This document shows, in pieces, positions 1 through 8,984 of a stretch of DNA of 64,000 bases. The notes under the pieces are model-generated. The model was given only the letters and a program-made list of their open reading frames with translations. It ran no database searches and was not told the origin of the DNA. The DNA comes from Microcystis aeruginosa NIES-4325. Its GTDB lineage: Bacteria; Cyanobacteriota; Cyanobacteriia; Cyanobacteriales; Microcystaceae. A program made the translations under genes and the position numbers. The stretch is from positions 22,730 to 86,729 of the forward strand of contig NZ_BJKP01000015.1 of the NCBI RefSeq assembly GCF_008974145.1. Direction: 5' to 3'. Positions within the stretch are counted from its first letter, which is position 1; every line of letters starts with the position of its first letter.

Positions 1-141
1 CACGGGGGGTTTCCACCGATTCCTGTTGCAATTTTTTTTCGGGTTACGTCTCGATCTTAACCCAATCCGCTAGAACTTTTCACTGTTACTTAAGATTAAT
101 AACGATGATCGATGATTAATTTCTGCTTACTAAATATTTAC

Positions 142-168
142 AAAAATTTGGGTAGACAGGGCCTACCC
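142..168 (-). terminator. Rho-independent terminator after clpP
   Basis: Read on the minus strand, GGGTAG pairs with CTACCC around a 7-nt loop and is followed by a T-rich stretch (AAATTTTTG). It lies about 12 bases past the clpP stop codon and is correctly oriented to end that transcript. Confidence 0.6.
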
Positions 169-180
169 GATCATAATTAT

Positions 181-780
181 TTACTGGGGAGGGTTGGAAG
201 TGGAAGGACTGCGATCGATCACTTGATCGATTAAACCATAGTCTAGAGCTTCTTCGGCGGACATAAAGAAATCCCTTTCCGTATCCTCGGCGATGAGGTC
301 GAGAGGTTTACCCGTATGACTAGCTAGGTGTTCATTGAGTAATTGTTTGAGATAGAGAATTTCTTTGGCCTGAATTTCGATATCGGTGGCCTGACCTTGG
401 GCGCCGCCGAGGGGTTGGTGAATCATGATCCGCGAGTTGGGCAGGCTCATTCTTTTGCCCGGTTTGCCGGCACTGAGGAGAAAAGCCCCCATACTGGCAG
501 CTAAACCAATACAAATGGTGCTGACATCGGGCCGGATTTGATTCATGGTGTCAAAAATCCCTAATCCAGCCGAAACGGAACCCCCAGGGGAGTTGATATA
601 CAAGTAAATATCTTTTTCGGGGTCTTCTGCTTCTAGAAAGAGTAATTGGGCGACGATTAGGTTAGCTAGGTCGCTGGTTACTTCTTGTCCCAAAAAGACG
701 ATTCTTTCCCGGAGTAGTCGGGAGTAGATATCGAAGGCACGTTCGCCCCGGCCTGTGGTTTCAATAACGGTAGGAATCAT
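181..780 (-). CDS. clpP: ATP-dependent Clp protease proteolytic subunit ClpP
   Basis: ClpP is the serine peptidase that forms the barrel-shaped proteolytic core of Clp complexes in the cytosol and degrades proteins fed in by ClpC or ClpX. The 199-residue product has the full family layout: INSPGGSV near residues 62-69, nucleophile Ser96 in GLAASMGA, His121 in MIHQPLGG and Asp170 in TERDFF, so the catalytic triad is intact. Length is normal for the family. Cyanobacteria carry several clpP paralogues plus ClpR; the complete triad argues for an active ClpP rather than ClpR, but which paralogue this is cannot be told here. It is a single gene with its own terminator, transcribed in the same direction as gmk and remA upstream but separated from them by about 120 bases containing a G-rich repeat. 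Confidence 0.97.
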   Translation of the reverse strand: MIPTVIETTGRGERAFDIYSRLLRERIVFLGQEVTSDLANLIVAQLLFLEAEDPEKDIYLYINSPGGSVSAGLGIFDTMNQIRPDVSTICIGLAASMGAFLLSAGKPGKRMSLPNSRIMIHQPLGGAQGQATDIEIQAKEILYLKQLLNEHLASHTGKPLDLIAEDTERDFFMSAEEALDYGLIDQVIDRSPSTSNPPQ

Positions 781-839
781 TGCGCTTTCTTGTCTTGCTG
801 CTGCGGTTGGTTTTTTGATTGTAACTTAGGGAATGGAAG

Positions 840-881
840 ATAGGGATTAGGGGATAGGGTAATGGGGAGATAGGGTAATGG
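840..881. repeat. G-rich short tandem repeat
   Basis: Imperfect repeats of GATAGGG(TAAT)GG-type units lie between clpP and gmk. Similar G-rich repeats recur at about 1951, 27360 and 60086. They resemble the short tandemly repeated repetitive sequences known from cyanobacterial intergenic regions. No coding function is seen. Confidence 0.6.
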
Positions 882-899
882 AGAAATTTCAACTAACGG

Positions 900-1454
900 C
901 TAACAGCTAAAAATAATCTTCTCGATGGCATCTAGGGCGGTTTCTAGGTCATCATTGACGATTTGATCGGGGAATTCCCCGCTGGCGGCCAATTCTTCTC
1001 GGGCGCGCTCTAGGCGACGGGCGATCGCTGTTTCGGCATCTTTGCCCCGACTGCGCAAACGACGTTCTAATTCCTCGAAACTGGGGGGTAGGATAAAGAT
1101 TCTCCTCGCTTCGGGGAAGCTTTGACAGACCTGTCTTGCCCCCTCTAATTCGATTTCTAGAATTACGGTCTGGCCTGCCGCTAACTGAGCGGCGATCGCC
1201 GATTGGGGTGTCCCATAGTAGTTGCCCGCGTATTCGGCCGATTCGAGAAATTCTCCGGCTGCCATTTTCTCCTCGAAACTGGGACGGTCAAGAAAGTAGT
1301 AATCTTCCCCCTCAATTTCACCCGGTCGAGGTGGGCGCGTAGTAGCGGATACGGACAGGTAAAGGTTAGGGAAACGAGTTAGTAAATGCCGGACTAGGGT
1401 ACCCTTGCCCACACCGCTAGGGCCGGTAATGACAATTAATTGACCGGGTTGCAT
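900..1454 (-). CDS. gmk: Guanylate kinase
   Basis: Guanylate kinase phosphorylates GMP to GDP with ATP in purine nucleotide salvage and synthesis. The 184-residue protein starts with the P-loop GPSGVGKG (residues 11-18), followed by the GMP-binding segment with TTRPPRPGE and the YYF motif near residues 52-54, as expected for Gmk. The length is typical. It starts 12 bases after remA ends, so the two genes are probably co-transcribed. The same remA-gmk adjacency is known from Firmicutes, which supports both calls. Confidence 0.96.
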   Translation of the reverse strand: MQPGQLIVITGPSGVGKGTLVRHLLTRFPNLYLSVSATTRPPRPGEIEGEDYYFLDRPSFEEKMAAGEFLESAEYAGNYYGTPQSAIAAQLAAGQTVILEIELEGARQVCQSFPEARRIFILPPSFEELERRLRSRGKDAETAIARRLERAREELAASGEFPDQIVNDDLETALDAIEKIIFSC

Positions 1455-1466
1455 GGGGTTAATAAC

Positions 1467-1736
1467 TTAGTTGCTACTATTAACAGGGGCTTCCTTGTTG
1501 ACCACAAAACGGTGAGCCACGGTTTCTGGTTGAATGGCCGACAGCACCACATGACTAGAATCGGTGATGATCACCGCACGAGTCCGTCTTCCATAGGTAG
1601 CATCGATTAAACAGCCTTTATCCCGAGCATCACTGATGATGCGTTTGATAGGAGCCGATTCTGGGCTAACGATGGCGATAACCCGATTAGCGGAAACAAT
1701 ATTACCGAAGCCGATGTTGATCAGTTGTATATCCAT
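1467..1736 (-). CDS. remA: RemA-like regulator (DUF370)
   Basis: This small 89-residue protein has the conserved DUF370/RemA pattern, starting [12 protein letters not shown] with the central basic segment YGRRTRAVI. In Bacillus, RemA is a DNA-binding activator of matrix and osmoprotection genes that assembles into ring-like oligomers. The cyanobacterial role is not established, so function is by family only. It sits immediately upstream of gmk, the arrangement seen in Bacillus. The C-terminal extension after the conserved core ([12 protein letters not shown]) is short and looks variable. Confidence 0.85.
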   Translation of the reverse strand: MDIQLINIGFGNIVSANRVIAIVSPESAPIKRIISDARDKGCLIDATYGRRTRAVIITDSSHVVLSAIQPETVAHRFVVNKEAPVNSSN

Positions 1737-1950
1737 AAGTTAACAAAGGTGTAGTCCTTTGTACAAAAGAGTGTGGGGGTATGATTACAATGTTATCGAG
1801 AAAGATTTAGCCTTACAACGCTAAAAATAACATTCTTAATCACATTTTAGTATTTTTTCAGGTTTTTTGCGATTTTAATTAAATTTGTTTACACGAGTCT
1901 CTATCTTGAGGAGTAAATAGTCCAAAAGTCGGTAAAATTAGGGGATTTTA

Positions 1951-2058
1951 GGGGTGTGGGGTGTGGGGTGATGGGGAAGTGGGGAGATGGGCGAAGGGGA
2001 GAAGGGAGAACAAATAAACATAATCTCCTGACGACTGGCTACTGATCACTGATCACTG
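1951..2058. repeat. G-rich tandem repeat block in the 400-bp remA/2137 gap
   Basis: The divergent intergenic region between remA and the next gene contains GGGGTGTGG/GGGGAAGTGG-type units, then a 28-nt segment (2004-2031) that recurs at 60132-60159 with one mismatch, then a heptamer repeat of ACTGATC. The remaining bases of the 1737-2136 gap show no ORF or RNA that can be supported. Confidence 0.6.
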
Positions 2059-2136
2059 TTAAGAATGTCCCCAGCAATGGCATGATAATTATGGTAACTA
2101 ATAAGTATTCTCTATCCTTGGTGGGTGCGTTAGACT

Positions 2137-2343
2137 ATGGGTTTTGCTGATCTATCGATCGCTGATATTGCGGCAGAGTACGATCTGGCCGATGAATCTG
2201 TGTTGTCACTTTGCGACCAATTAGGCATCTCCTATAAAGATCGGCAGACTAATCTCGCCCTAGAAGATGCTAAAGCAATTATCTCACTGATTTTATCCCA
2301 ACGCTCAGGAGTAACCGCCTCGAAAACGGAAACGTCCCCTTGA
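2137..2343 (+). CDS. Small conserved hypothetical protein upstream of psbV
   Basis: This is a 68-residue acidic, mostly helical protein with no signal peptide or membrane segment. The N-terminal part (SIADIAAEYDLADESVLSLCDQLGI) looks like a small helix-turn-helix or IF2-N-like helical unit, followed by a second helix and a polar tail. It lies about 130 bases upstream of psbV in the same direction. I do not recognise a named family with certainty. ATG start and codon usage match the neighbours, so it is likely to be a real gene. Confidence 0.65.
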   Translation: MGFADLSIADIAAEYDLADESVLSLCDQLGISYKDRQTNLALEDAKAIISLILSQRSGVTASKTETSP

Positions 2344-2471
2344 CTTTATTCCCAACTGCGATCTTCTCGGTGTCCGTGATCACTTAGAATCGATCGACAC
2401 CCCCCCAGAGGAGAAAATTTTTTAGTCACCTTAAAATCCCCTTTCTTGGAACAATTGCGAGTAGGAGAACA

Positions 2472-2957
2472 ATGATCAAACGTTTGATTGTGGCAGCGAT
2501 CGCTGTAGTCTTTTTTGTATTACAATTCAATCTTAACGGCGCTAGTGCCTTAGAACTCGATGAAAAAACCCTCACCATCACCCTCAATGATGCAGGGGAA
2601 TCGGTGACTTTGACTTCTGAACAAGCGACGGAAGGACAGAAACTTTTTGTCGCCAATTGTACTAAGTGTCACCTGCAAGGTAAAACCAAAACTAATAATA
2701 ATGTCAGTTTGGGTCTGGGTGATCTGGCCAAAGCGGAACCCCCCAGAGATAATCTGTTAGCATTGATTGATTATCTAGAACATCCCACCAGTTACGATGG
2801 TGAAGATGATCTCAGCGAATTTCATCCCAATGTTAGCCGTCCCGATATCTTCCCAGAATTACGCAATCTGACCGAAGATGATGTGTATAACGTCGCCGCT
2901 TATATGTTGGTTGCTCCCCGTCTAGACGAGCGCTGGGGTGGTACAATTTACTTCTAA
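2472..2957 (+). CDS. psbV: Photosystem II cytochrome c-550
   Basis: PsbV is an extrinsic lumenal haem protein that stabilises the manganese cluster and the chloride/calcium requirement of photosystem II. The 161-residue precursor has a signal peptide of about 26 residues ending in ASA, giving a mature protein that starts LELDEKT. The haem attachment motif CTKCH is at residues 63-67 and the second axial histidine is His118 in EFHPN, which is His92 in mature numbering, matching the family. The C-terminus (WGGTIYF) is also typical. A GGAG ribosome-binding site sits just before the ATG. It is a single gene closed by a strong hairpin terminator. Confidence 0.97.
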   Translation: MIKRLIVAAIAVVFFVLQFNLNGASALELDEKTLTITLNDAGESVTLTSEQATEGQKLFVANCTKCHLQGKTKTNNNVSLGLGDLAKAEPPRDNLLALIDYLEHPTSYDGEDDLSEFHPNVSRPDIFPELRNLTEDDVYNVAAYMLVAPRLDERWGGTIYF

Positions 2958-2979
2958 ATTGCCCTCCATATATCCCTCG

Positions 2980-3007
2980 ATCCCTCTAGATTTCTAGGGG
3001 GATTTTT
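2980..3007 (+). terminator. Rho-independent terminator of psbV
   Basis: ATCCCTCTAGA and TCTAGGGGGAT form an almost perfect stem with a 2-nt apparent loop, followed by a run of T. It begins about 20 bases after the psbV stop codon. The hairpin is followed directly by the 3' end of the convergent pseudogene. Confidence 0.75.
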
Positions 3008-3009
3008 GA

Positions 3010-3710
3010 TTAGACAGCAAATAGTTGTAAAAATTCTTTGAGTTCATTTAATACCTCATGCTCAAAGTTCCAAATATGAGGTTTATGTTTCATAACATAA
3101 TCAAATCCCTTCATGCTACATTTACTGTCAGCTTGTTTTTTGTCTTCTCTGGAACAGGTATCAAATCGTAAATATTTACTAATCCAAAACTTATCAAAAT
3201 CTTTGTCTATAATCGATTTTTCTTGGTTGTTTAAACAATTTCTCCAGTCTTCTAAACAATCCGCATAGGTGGAATCTTGACTTTTAATCTTCTTGAGAAC
3301 TGTTTCTAGTTATCCTTGTCCGTCCACATTGGTAAAATAACAAGCAAATTCTGTGATTTGATCTTCTATTGTTGTCAATCTATAAAGCTGACTGGTTTCC
3401 CTAATATCTTCCGCTTCTGGATACACCTTTTTTAGACAATCGTTAAGCCAATTTAGTCGCTCTGTCTTAGTATCAGAATCTTGATCGATAATAATACCAA
3501 CTTAGGGATAGCTTTTTTAGGAATAGTCGCCTTAATTTCATCGAAAGTGCTGGTTAATTTAGCTTGATCTAAACCCTGTAAACATTTATAGTCATCTTCC
3601 TCAAAGCAAATCGGTTTATCTAACTGAATTTTGTTAAAATTTAAGTATTGCACTAGGGCTTCGATAAAAATTTTATCATTCTTGCTCTCGACGATTAATA
3701 AGTTACTCAC
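3010..3710 (-). pseudogene. Broken DUF3226-type TOPRIM protein
   Basis: The intact first 75 or so codons start MSNLLIVESKNDKIF, with the acidic residue of a TOPRIM-like fold, and break off at a frameshift near 3500. Shifting frame restores GIIIDQDSDTKTERLNWL, which carries the DxDxD element expected of the same fold. The restored frame then meets an in-frame TAA at 3310-3312 and continues openly to a natural stop at 3010, ending in KPHIWNFEHEVLNELK. It overlaps the end of the upstream ATPase by 8 bases, so the pair formed an operon. Frameshift plus nonsense make a functional product unlikely. DUF3226 is my best family guess; the TOPRIM motif is what is seen. Confidence 0.7.
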
Positions 3711-4793
3711 CTCTCACCTCATTGCCATGTTTTAATGCGTACTCTAAAGTGCTTAATTGTCTTTTAATACCGATAATTTTATCAGTTCTGGGACTTCTGG
3801 CTAGTTCAAAATAGGCCCCCTGTTCTGGATAATATTCTAACCCCACATCGGCAAAAGCTTGGATCATCTCTAAACTGTGCGTTGTGGCAAAAATTTGGCT
3901 ATCTAGTTCAATAGCTAATCGGAATAAAGTTTTCCAAATATCTGGGTAAGCAGTATAGTAAATACCATTTTCTATTTCATCGATAAAAATGATTTTGTTA
4001 GGATTGATAAGTAGAGCAAAAATCATCTCTATCAGACGATTAATAGCTTCACAAAACAGAGATATAGGTAAGCGTTTTGTTTCTTTTATTTTCAGATATA
4101 AATTTGGTTCGCCCAGAAAAAACTTTCTATTTTCTCAATGGACGGATCGAGAATTTGTAGAGCTTTTAGCACTTCTTCTTCCTGTTCATTAAAAACTATT
4201 TTAGTATAGGACTCGCTCAATTCTTCTAAAGATTTATTGACAGATGCGGCAATGATTACTGGTTCCTCATCACCCCGATCAGGCAAAGCTAGTATTCCCT
4301 CAGAACTAGCAATTAAAAAATAGTTCAGTTGACTATCTTTTGGGTCTTTATCATGGTCAAAACTTGTGTGAATATTTAAGATAGAAATACCCGATTGATT
4401 TTTAGCGATAAAATCGTATAATTTTTGCAAGTCTTCAGAGATGCCTAAAACGCTATCTTTAAGAGAATCGGAAATCGATATTTTTACCAATTTATCTACT
4501 TGGTTAGATTGGGAGCCTTTTAAATCAATAATATTTTTTCTATCAAGATTGAATAATAAATTATCCCAGGCATTTTTGGGAACAGCCTGAACAACTGCTA
4601 AAGATTCGTTGCGAATAGCTTCTCTGACTTCATGAATAGTATTTGGATAGAGGTAACTATACAAAAATATTGCCTCTAACAAGACAGTTTTCCCTGAATT
4701 GTTTTTACCACCAATTAAATTAACTCGCTCAAAGCCTTTAATTTTGGGATGCTCAAAACACCTAAAATTACTAATTTAAATATCCTTAATCAT
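3703..4793 (-). pseudogene. Broken OLD/AAA_15-like ATPase
   Basis: Reconstructed from three pieces, this would be about a 360-residue ABC-like ATPase. It begins MIKDI, hits an in-frame TAA as codon 6 (4776-4778), then continues with ISNFRCF and Walker A GGKNNSGKT. The frame breaks near 4105, just after FFWAN, and resumes in another frame with EPNLYLKIKETKRLP, Walker B KIIFIDEIENG and the ATTHS histidine switch. ATPases of this type act with TOPRIM or other nucleases in OLD-, PARIS- and AbiL-like defence systems. Early nonsense and the frameshift indicate inactivation. An alternative start after the nonsense codon would not cure the frameshift. Confidence 0.8.
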
Positions 4794-4973
4794 ATTGACC
4801 TCCGGGCTGGATAAGCATAAATTTAGGGGTGGGAATGAAGCTGGCAAGATGGGGATTTTTTTACTTAATTCTAGACGAGAATCGCCCCAAACTCTCAAAA
4901 CGGTGACTATCTCCCACCGAAACTGCCGCACTAAGAGATAATAGAGACAGGGATTTATTTACATTTCTTCATC

Positions 4974-6479
4974 ATGGCTAGAGACTTACGAGGATTTATT
5001 AAGCTTTTAGAAGATCGTGGCCAATTACGCCGCATTAGTGCATCGGTCTCTGCCGACTTAGAAATTGCCGAGATCGCTAATCGGATGCTACAGGTGGGGG
5101 GACCTGCCCTACTGTTTGAAAACGTGCAAGGGGCCGAGTTTCCCGTCGCTATTAACCTCATGGGAACGGTAGAACGCATCTGTTGGGCGATGAACCTGAA
5201 TAAACCCGAAGAATTGGAAGATTTAGGCAAAAAACTCGCCCTCTTGCAACAACCGAAACCGCCGAAAAAACTCTCCCAAGCGATCGATTTTGGTAAAGTG
5301 TTGTTTGATGTCCTGAAAGCGAAACCCAACCGTAACTTTTTCCCTGCCTGTCAACAGGTGATTTTAGAGGGGGATGAAGTAGATTTAAAGAAAATTCCGA
5401 TGATTCGCCCCTATCGGGGGGATGCAGGCCAGATTATCACGCTAGGGCTAGTAATTACTAAAGATTGCGAAACGGGAACCCCTAACGTCGGTGTCTATCG
5501 CTTACAGCTACAGTCTCACAATACCATGACCGTCCACTGGTTATCCGTGCGCGGTGGGGCGCGTCACCTGCGAAAAGCGGCGCAAATGGGCAAAAAATTA
5601 GAAATAGCCATCGCTTTAGGGGTCGATCCTCTGATTATCATGGCCGCTGCCACTCCTATCCCCGTAGATCTCTCAGAATGGCTGTTTGCGGGATTGTACG
5701 GCGGTTCTGGGGTACAGTTAGCCAAATGTAAAACCCTCGATTTGGAAGTGCCGGCCGACTCAGAAATCGTCCTCGAAGGAACAATTACCCCCGGAGAAGT
5801 ATTGCCAGATGGACCCTTTGGTGATCACATGGGTTACTATGGCGGTGTGGAAGATTCACCCCTGATTCATTTCCACTGCATGACCCATCGTCGCGACCCC
5901 ATTTATTTAACCACTTTTAGCGGTCGTCCTCCCAAGGAAGAAGCGATGATGGCGATCGCTCTTAATCGTATTTATACGCCGATTTTACGGCAACAGGTGT
6001 CGGAAATCAGGGATTTTTTCCTACCGATGGAAGCTTTAAGCTATAAAGCGGCGATTATCTCCATTGATAAGTCCTATCCCGGACAAGCGCGGCGAGCGGC
6101 CTTAGCTTTTTGGAGTGCCTTACCCCAGTTCACCTATACTAAATTTGTCATTGTCGTCGATAAGGAGATTAATATTCGCGACCCCCGGCAAGTGGTTTGG
6201 GCAATTAGTTCTAAAGTGGATCCGGTTCGTGATGTGTTTATTCTCCCGGAAACCCCCTTTGATAGCCTCGATTTTGCCAGCGAAAAGGTCGGTTTGGGGG
6301 GAAGAATGGGAATTGATGCCACCACTAAAATGTATCCCGAAACTGACCACCAGTGGGGGGAACCTTTGGAGTCGGATCCGTCCATGGCGGTCAAGGTTTC
6401 CCAACGCTGGTTAGAATACGGTTTAATCGATATTAATTTACAAGAAGTAGATGCCAATAAGTTTGGCTACGAAATGTAG
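4974..6479 (+). CDS. ubiD: UbiD family decarboxylase
   Basis: UbiD enzymes use prenylated FMN to decarboxylate aromatic acids; in the quinone pathway they remove the carboxyl group of prenylated 4-hydroxybenzoate. In cyanobacteria this is thought to serve plastoquinone synthesis. The 501-residue protein has normal family length, a conserved N-terminal domain (MARDLRGFIKLLEDRGQL) and the hallmark DGPFGDHMGYYG segment near residues 280-291, which holds an active-site glutamate/aspartate region. The C-terminal half ends in the expected KVDPVRDV and MGIDATTK segments. It stands alone on the plus strand; ubiX is not in the window. Confidence 0.92.
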   Translation: MARDLRGFIKLLEDRGQLRRISASVSADLEIAEIANRMLQVGGPALLFENVQGAEFPVAINLMGTVERICWAMNLNKPEELEDLGKKLALLQQPKPPKKLSQAIDFGKVLFDVLKAKPNRNFFPACQQVILEGDEVDLKKIPMIRPYRGDAGQIITLGLVITKDCETGTPNVGVYRLQLQSHNTMTVHWLSVRGGARHLRKAAQMGKKLEIAIALGVDPLIIMAAATPIPVDLSEWLFAGLYGGSGVQLAKCKTLDLEVPADSEIVLEGTITPGEVLPDGPFGDHMGYYGGVEDSPLIHFHCMTHRRDPIYLTTFSGRPPKEEAMMAIALNRIYTPILRQQVSEIRDFFLPMEALSYKAAIISIDKSYPGQARRAALAFWSALPQFTYTKFVIVVDKEINIRDPRQVVWAISSKVDPVRDVFILPETPFDSLDFASEKVGLGGRMGIDATTKMYPETDHQWGEPLESDPSMAVKVSQRWLEYGLIDINLQEVDANKFGYEM

Positions 6480-6524
6480 ATTTAACCGACTAAATAGTCA
6501 ATAGCTTATGTTGTCCCTAAATCT

Positions 6525-6560
6525 CAAAAAAATCGGGCTAGAAATATCTTCTAACCCGAT
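6525..6560 (-). terminator. Rho-independent terminator of the ndhCKJ operon
   Basis: On the minus strand ATCGGGTTAGAA pairs with TTCTAGCCCGAT (one mismatch) and is followed by seven T residues. It lies 37 bases after the ndhJ stop codon. On the plus strand the same hairpin lacks a T-run, so it is directional for ndhJ. Confidence 0.8.
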
Positions 6561-6596
6561 GGGAGCCATAACATAATTAGTGATTAGTTTCTCGAC

Positions 6597-7100
6597 TTAG
6601 TAAGCGTCCTGTAGTTCGTAGAATTCGGGAGAAACATAATCTTTGCGTAGAGGCCAACCGACCCAATCTTCCGGCATTAAAATCCGTTTCAGGTTGGGAT
6701 GTCCTTCATAAATAATGCCGAACATATCATAACTTTCTCGTTCTTGCCAGTCAGCGGCTTTCCAAATCCAGTAAACCGAAGCAACCCGGGGATTATCTCT
6801 AGGAAGAAAGACTTTTAAGCGTACTTCCACGGGACCATCGACATTATCGGTTACTTTGACCAGATGATAGAAACTAACTAATTCTTTACCCGGTCCCAAA
6901 TCGTAAGCACCCTGACATTGGAGATAATTAAAGCCATAAGCGTATAAAGCAGTGGCCAGAGGAATTAAAAAGTCTGGTTCTACTTTAATCAATTCCACAC
7001 CAATATGGTCAGCTTCTAAAGCTTGATGCTCAAAACCATTTTCGCTTAACCAAATCGAAGTGGGGCCAGCTTGTACAATAGCTGTCGTTTCTTCAGTCAT
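6597..7100 (-). CDS. ndhJ: NAD(P)H-quinone oxidoreductase subunit J
   Basis: NdhJ is a peripheral-arm subunit of the thylakoid NDH-1 complex, which carries cyclic and respiratory electron flow from ferredoxin to plastoquinone. The 167-residue protein shows the family signature [10 protein letters not shown] followed by [22 protein letters not shown], the standard 30 kDa-subunit motif. Its ATG directly abuts the ndhK stop codon, consistent with translational coupling. It is the last gene of ndhC-ndhK-ndhJ and is followed by a strong terminator. Confidence 0.97.
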   Translation of the reverse strand: MTEETTAIVQAGPTSIWLSENGFEHQALEADHIGVELIKVEPDFLIPLATALYAYGFNYLQCQGAYDLGPGKELVSFYHLVKVTDNVDGPVEVRLKVFLPRDNPRVASVYWIWKAADWQERESYDMFGIIYEGHPNLKRILMPEDWVGWPLRKDYVSPEFYELQDAY

Positions 7101-7844
7101 TTAGATTTCTTCCTTTTGTTTCGTGGTCAAAAGAGCGGGGGGAACAGGCATACCAGTGGCTTCTAGTAACTCTTTCGGAGGCGCTTGACGGGTGGCCGAT
7201 TGGAGATATTTACCCGTAAGAATCGGTTCCGTGGCCTGCATTTTGTGGGTAGTGCTGTAATAACGATTGGTTTGCTGAAGGACAGTACCACGTTCTTGAA
7301 TAGATTCGTTAGCGACTTTTTTCCGCAGTTTAATAATCGCATCGATAATCGCTTCCGGACGGGGGGGACAACCGGGTATATAGACATCCACGGGGATAAG
7401 TTTATCTACCCCTCTAACTGCGGTGGTGGAGTCACTGCTGAACATTCCCCCCGTAATCGTACAGGCCCCCATGGCGATAACGTATTTAGGTTCTGGCATT
7501 TCTTCATACAGACGCACCAAAGCGGGGGCCATTTTCATGGTGATTGTACCGGCAGTGATGATTAAATCGGCTTGCCGGGGACTAGAACGGGGAACTAAAC
7601 CAAAGCGATCGAAATCAAAACGGGAACCAATCAAGGCTGCAAACTCGATAAAACAGCAAGCTGTACCGTATAGCATTGGCCAAAGACTTGACAAACGCGC
7701 CCAGTTATACAGGTCATCAACGGTAGTGAGGATGACATTTTCCGATAAATACTGGGTAACTTTCGTGCGTTCGATGGGATTAAGGATTTTTTCGCTTTGT
7801 TGTTCGATAATTTGCTTAAATTCGCTGGTAGGGTTGGGACTCAT
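7101..7844 (-). CDS. ndhK: NAD(P)H-quinone oxidoreductase subunit K
   Basis: NdhK holds the last 4Fe-4S cluster (N2) of the NDH-1 peripheral arm, next to the plastoquinone site. Ligands are visible as the double cysteine Cys63-Cys64 in [10 protein letters not shown], Cys128 in [10 protein letters not shown] and Cys159 in [10 protein letters not shown]. The 247-residue length is normal for cyanobacteria, which have a longer C-terminal tail than other bacteria. It is the middle gene of the ndhCKJ operon, 47 bases after ndhC. Confidence 0.98.
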   Translation of the reverse strand: MSPNPTSEFKQIIEQQSEKILNPIERTKVTQYLSENVILTTVDDLYNWARLSSLWPMLYGTACCFIEFAALIGSRFDFDRFGLVPRSSPRQADLIITAGTITMKMAPALVRLYEEMPEPKYVIAMGACTITGGMFSSDSTTAVRGVDKLIPVDVYIPGCPPRPEAIIDAIIKLRKKVANESIQERGTVLQQTNRYYSTTHKMQATEPILTGKYLQSATRQAPPKELLEATGMPVPPALLTTKQKEEI

Positions 7845-7891
7845 CGGGTTATCCTCTCATGAAAAGTCAAAAACAAGGAAAATTATGGCCG

Positions 7892-8254
7892 CTATGACCA
7901 TTCTAAGGCTCCTTTCCGCCAAGCATAGACGAGAGCAACCACAAGGATAGTAATAAAGATCAGTGCTTCTACAAAAGCTAATAGGCCCAATTGATTGAAA
8001 GCTACTGCCCAAGGGTAGAGAAAGACGGTTTCCACGTCAAAAACCACGAAAACGAGGGCAAACATATAATAACGAATGTTAAACTGAATCCAAGCACCGC
8101 CGATCGGTTCCATCCCCGATTCATAGGTGGTGCGTCTTTCTGGACCCCCACCACTAGGCCGCAGGACTTTGGAGGCCGTTAGGGATAGGATTGGTACTAA
8201 ACTGCAAGCGAGCAGAAATCCTAGAAAATACTCGTAACCTTTGAGGACAAACAC
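7892..8254 (-). CDS. ndhC: NAD(P)H-quinone oxidoreductase subunit 3
   Basis: NdhC is a small membrane subunit of NDH-1 with three transmembrane helices. The 120-residue protein has the first helix at about residues 8-27, the conserved loop [20 protein letters not shown], and two further helices around [18 protein letters not shown] and [16 protein letters not shown]. The sequence FDVE with the following acidic residue is typical. It is the first gene of ndhCKJ; the promoter should lie in the 8255-8350 region. Confidence 0.97.
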   Translation of the reverse strand: MFVLKGYEYFLGFLLACSLVPILSLTASKVLRPSGGGPERRTTYESGMEPIGGAWIQFNIRYYMFALVFVVFDVETVFLYPWAVAFNQLGLLAFVEALIFITILVVALVYAWRKGALEWS

Positions 8255-8371
8255 TGGGTTTTTTTCTCCTTATTCGCTATCGACAGGGGAAGTTGTCGGC
8301 ATCTCTATGGCTACCTATTATAGAGGCTTTAGCAACCCGTCTCCTTCTCAAAAGCAGCATTGACGGTCAAG

Positions 8372-8446
8372 CTTCGCTTCTGTCTGTGCTTTGCTCTTGC
8401 TCTGAGGGGGTGACAAAGAAGCCTAAAATCCTAATCAGAAGCGAAG
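8372..8446. repeat. Inverted repeat upstream of ndhC
   Basis: CTTCGCTTCTG at 8372-8382 is exactly matched in inverted orientation by CAGAAGCGAAG at 8436-8446, with 53 bases between the arms. It sits between the SH3-protein stop and the ndhC start. There is no T-run. It may be a small mobile palindrome or an mRNA end structure; its function is unknown. Confidence 0.5.
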
Positions 8447-8459
8447 TGTAGCCAAATCT

Positions 8460-8972
8460 TTACTGAACTCTGGAAATATTACCCGCTTTGATCCAACCTT
8501 CGCGACCATCGGACAGACGCACCCGCTGCCACTGGCCATCGCTGCTGGTTCCCACCACGCTGACTTTAGTATTATAATCCAGACCGCCGAGACGAGTCGA
8601 TTCACTGGTAGGTTCAGAGCGCAGACTTAAACCGCTTTGCCATGTCACCCGCGCTTGATAACCCTCGGATGTGGTTTCTTTTTTTCTTGCTTCGGGACTG
8701 GGTTTCGGGGCTGCTTTTGCTGCTGGTGCAGCCTTGGGAGACTCTTTCACCTCAGCTTGGGGTTGTTCTTGGACGGGATTAGTAGGGATGGGTTTAGCAG
8801 CTTTTTCCTCCTTAGTTTCCTCTTTTTTCTCCTCGGTAAAGACGGGTTTAGGAGGATTAGAATTCATACCTGAGAGAAGCATATAGGCGACAGCAGTAGC
8901 CCCACCGACCAAAATCGCCACTCCCATGACAAAACCGACCATAAATTGCAATAAACCAGATAAACGCTTCAT
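8460..8972 (-). CDS. Membrane-anchored SH3 domain protein
   Basis: The 170-residue protein has one N-terminal membrane segment (about residues 9-34, rich in Gly, Val and Ala), then a low-complexity linker rich in Pro, Ala, Lys and Glu (about 35-100), then a bacterial SH3 domain (about 106-168) with the recognisable pattern GLSLRSEPT and the WQRVRLSDGREGWI segment. Bacterial SH3 domains usually bind peptidoglycan or other proteins in the periplasm. No catalytic domain is attached, so the role is unknown. It lies 12 bases after the ycf46-like gene in the same direction and is probably co-transcribed with it. Confidence 0.85.
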   Translation of the reverse strand: MKRLSGLLQFMVGFVMGVAILVGGATAVAYMLLSGMNSNPPKPVFTEEKKEETKEEKAAKPIPTNPVQEQPQAEVKESPKAAPAAKAAPKPSPEARKKETTSEGYQARVTWQSGLSLRSEPTSESTRLGGLDYNTKVSVVGTSSDGQWQRVRLSDGREGWIKAGNISRVQ

Positions 8973-8984
8973 ATTGGTGCTAAA

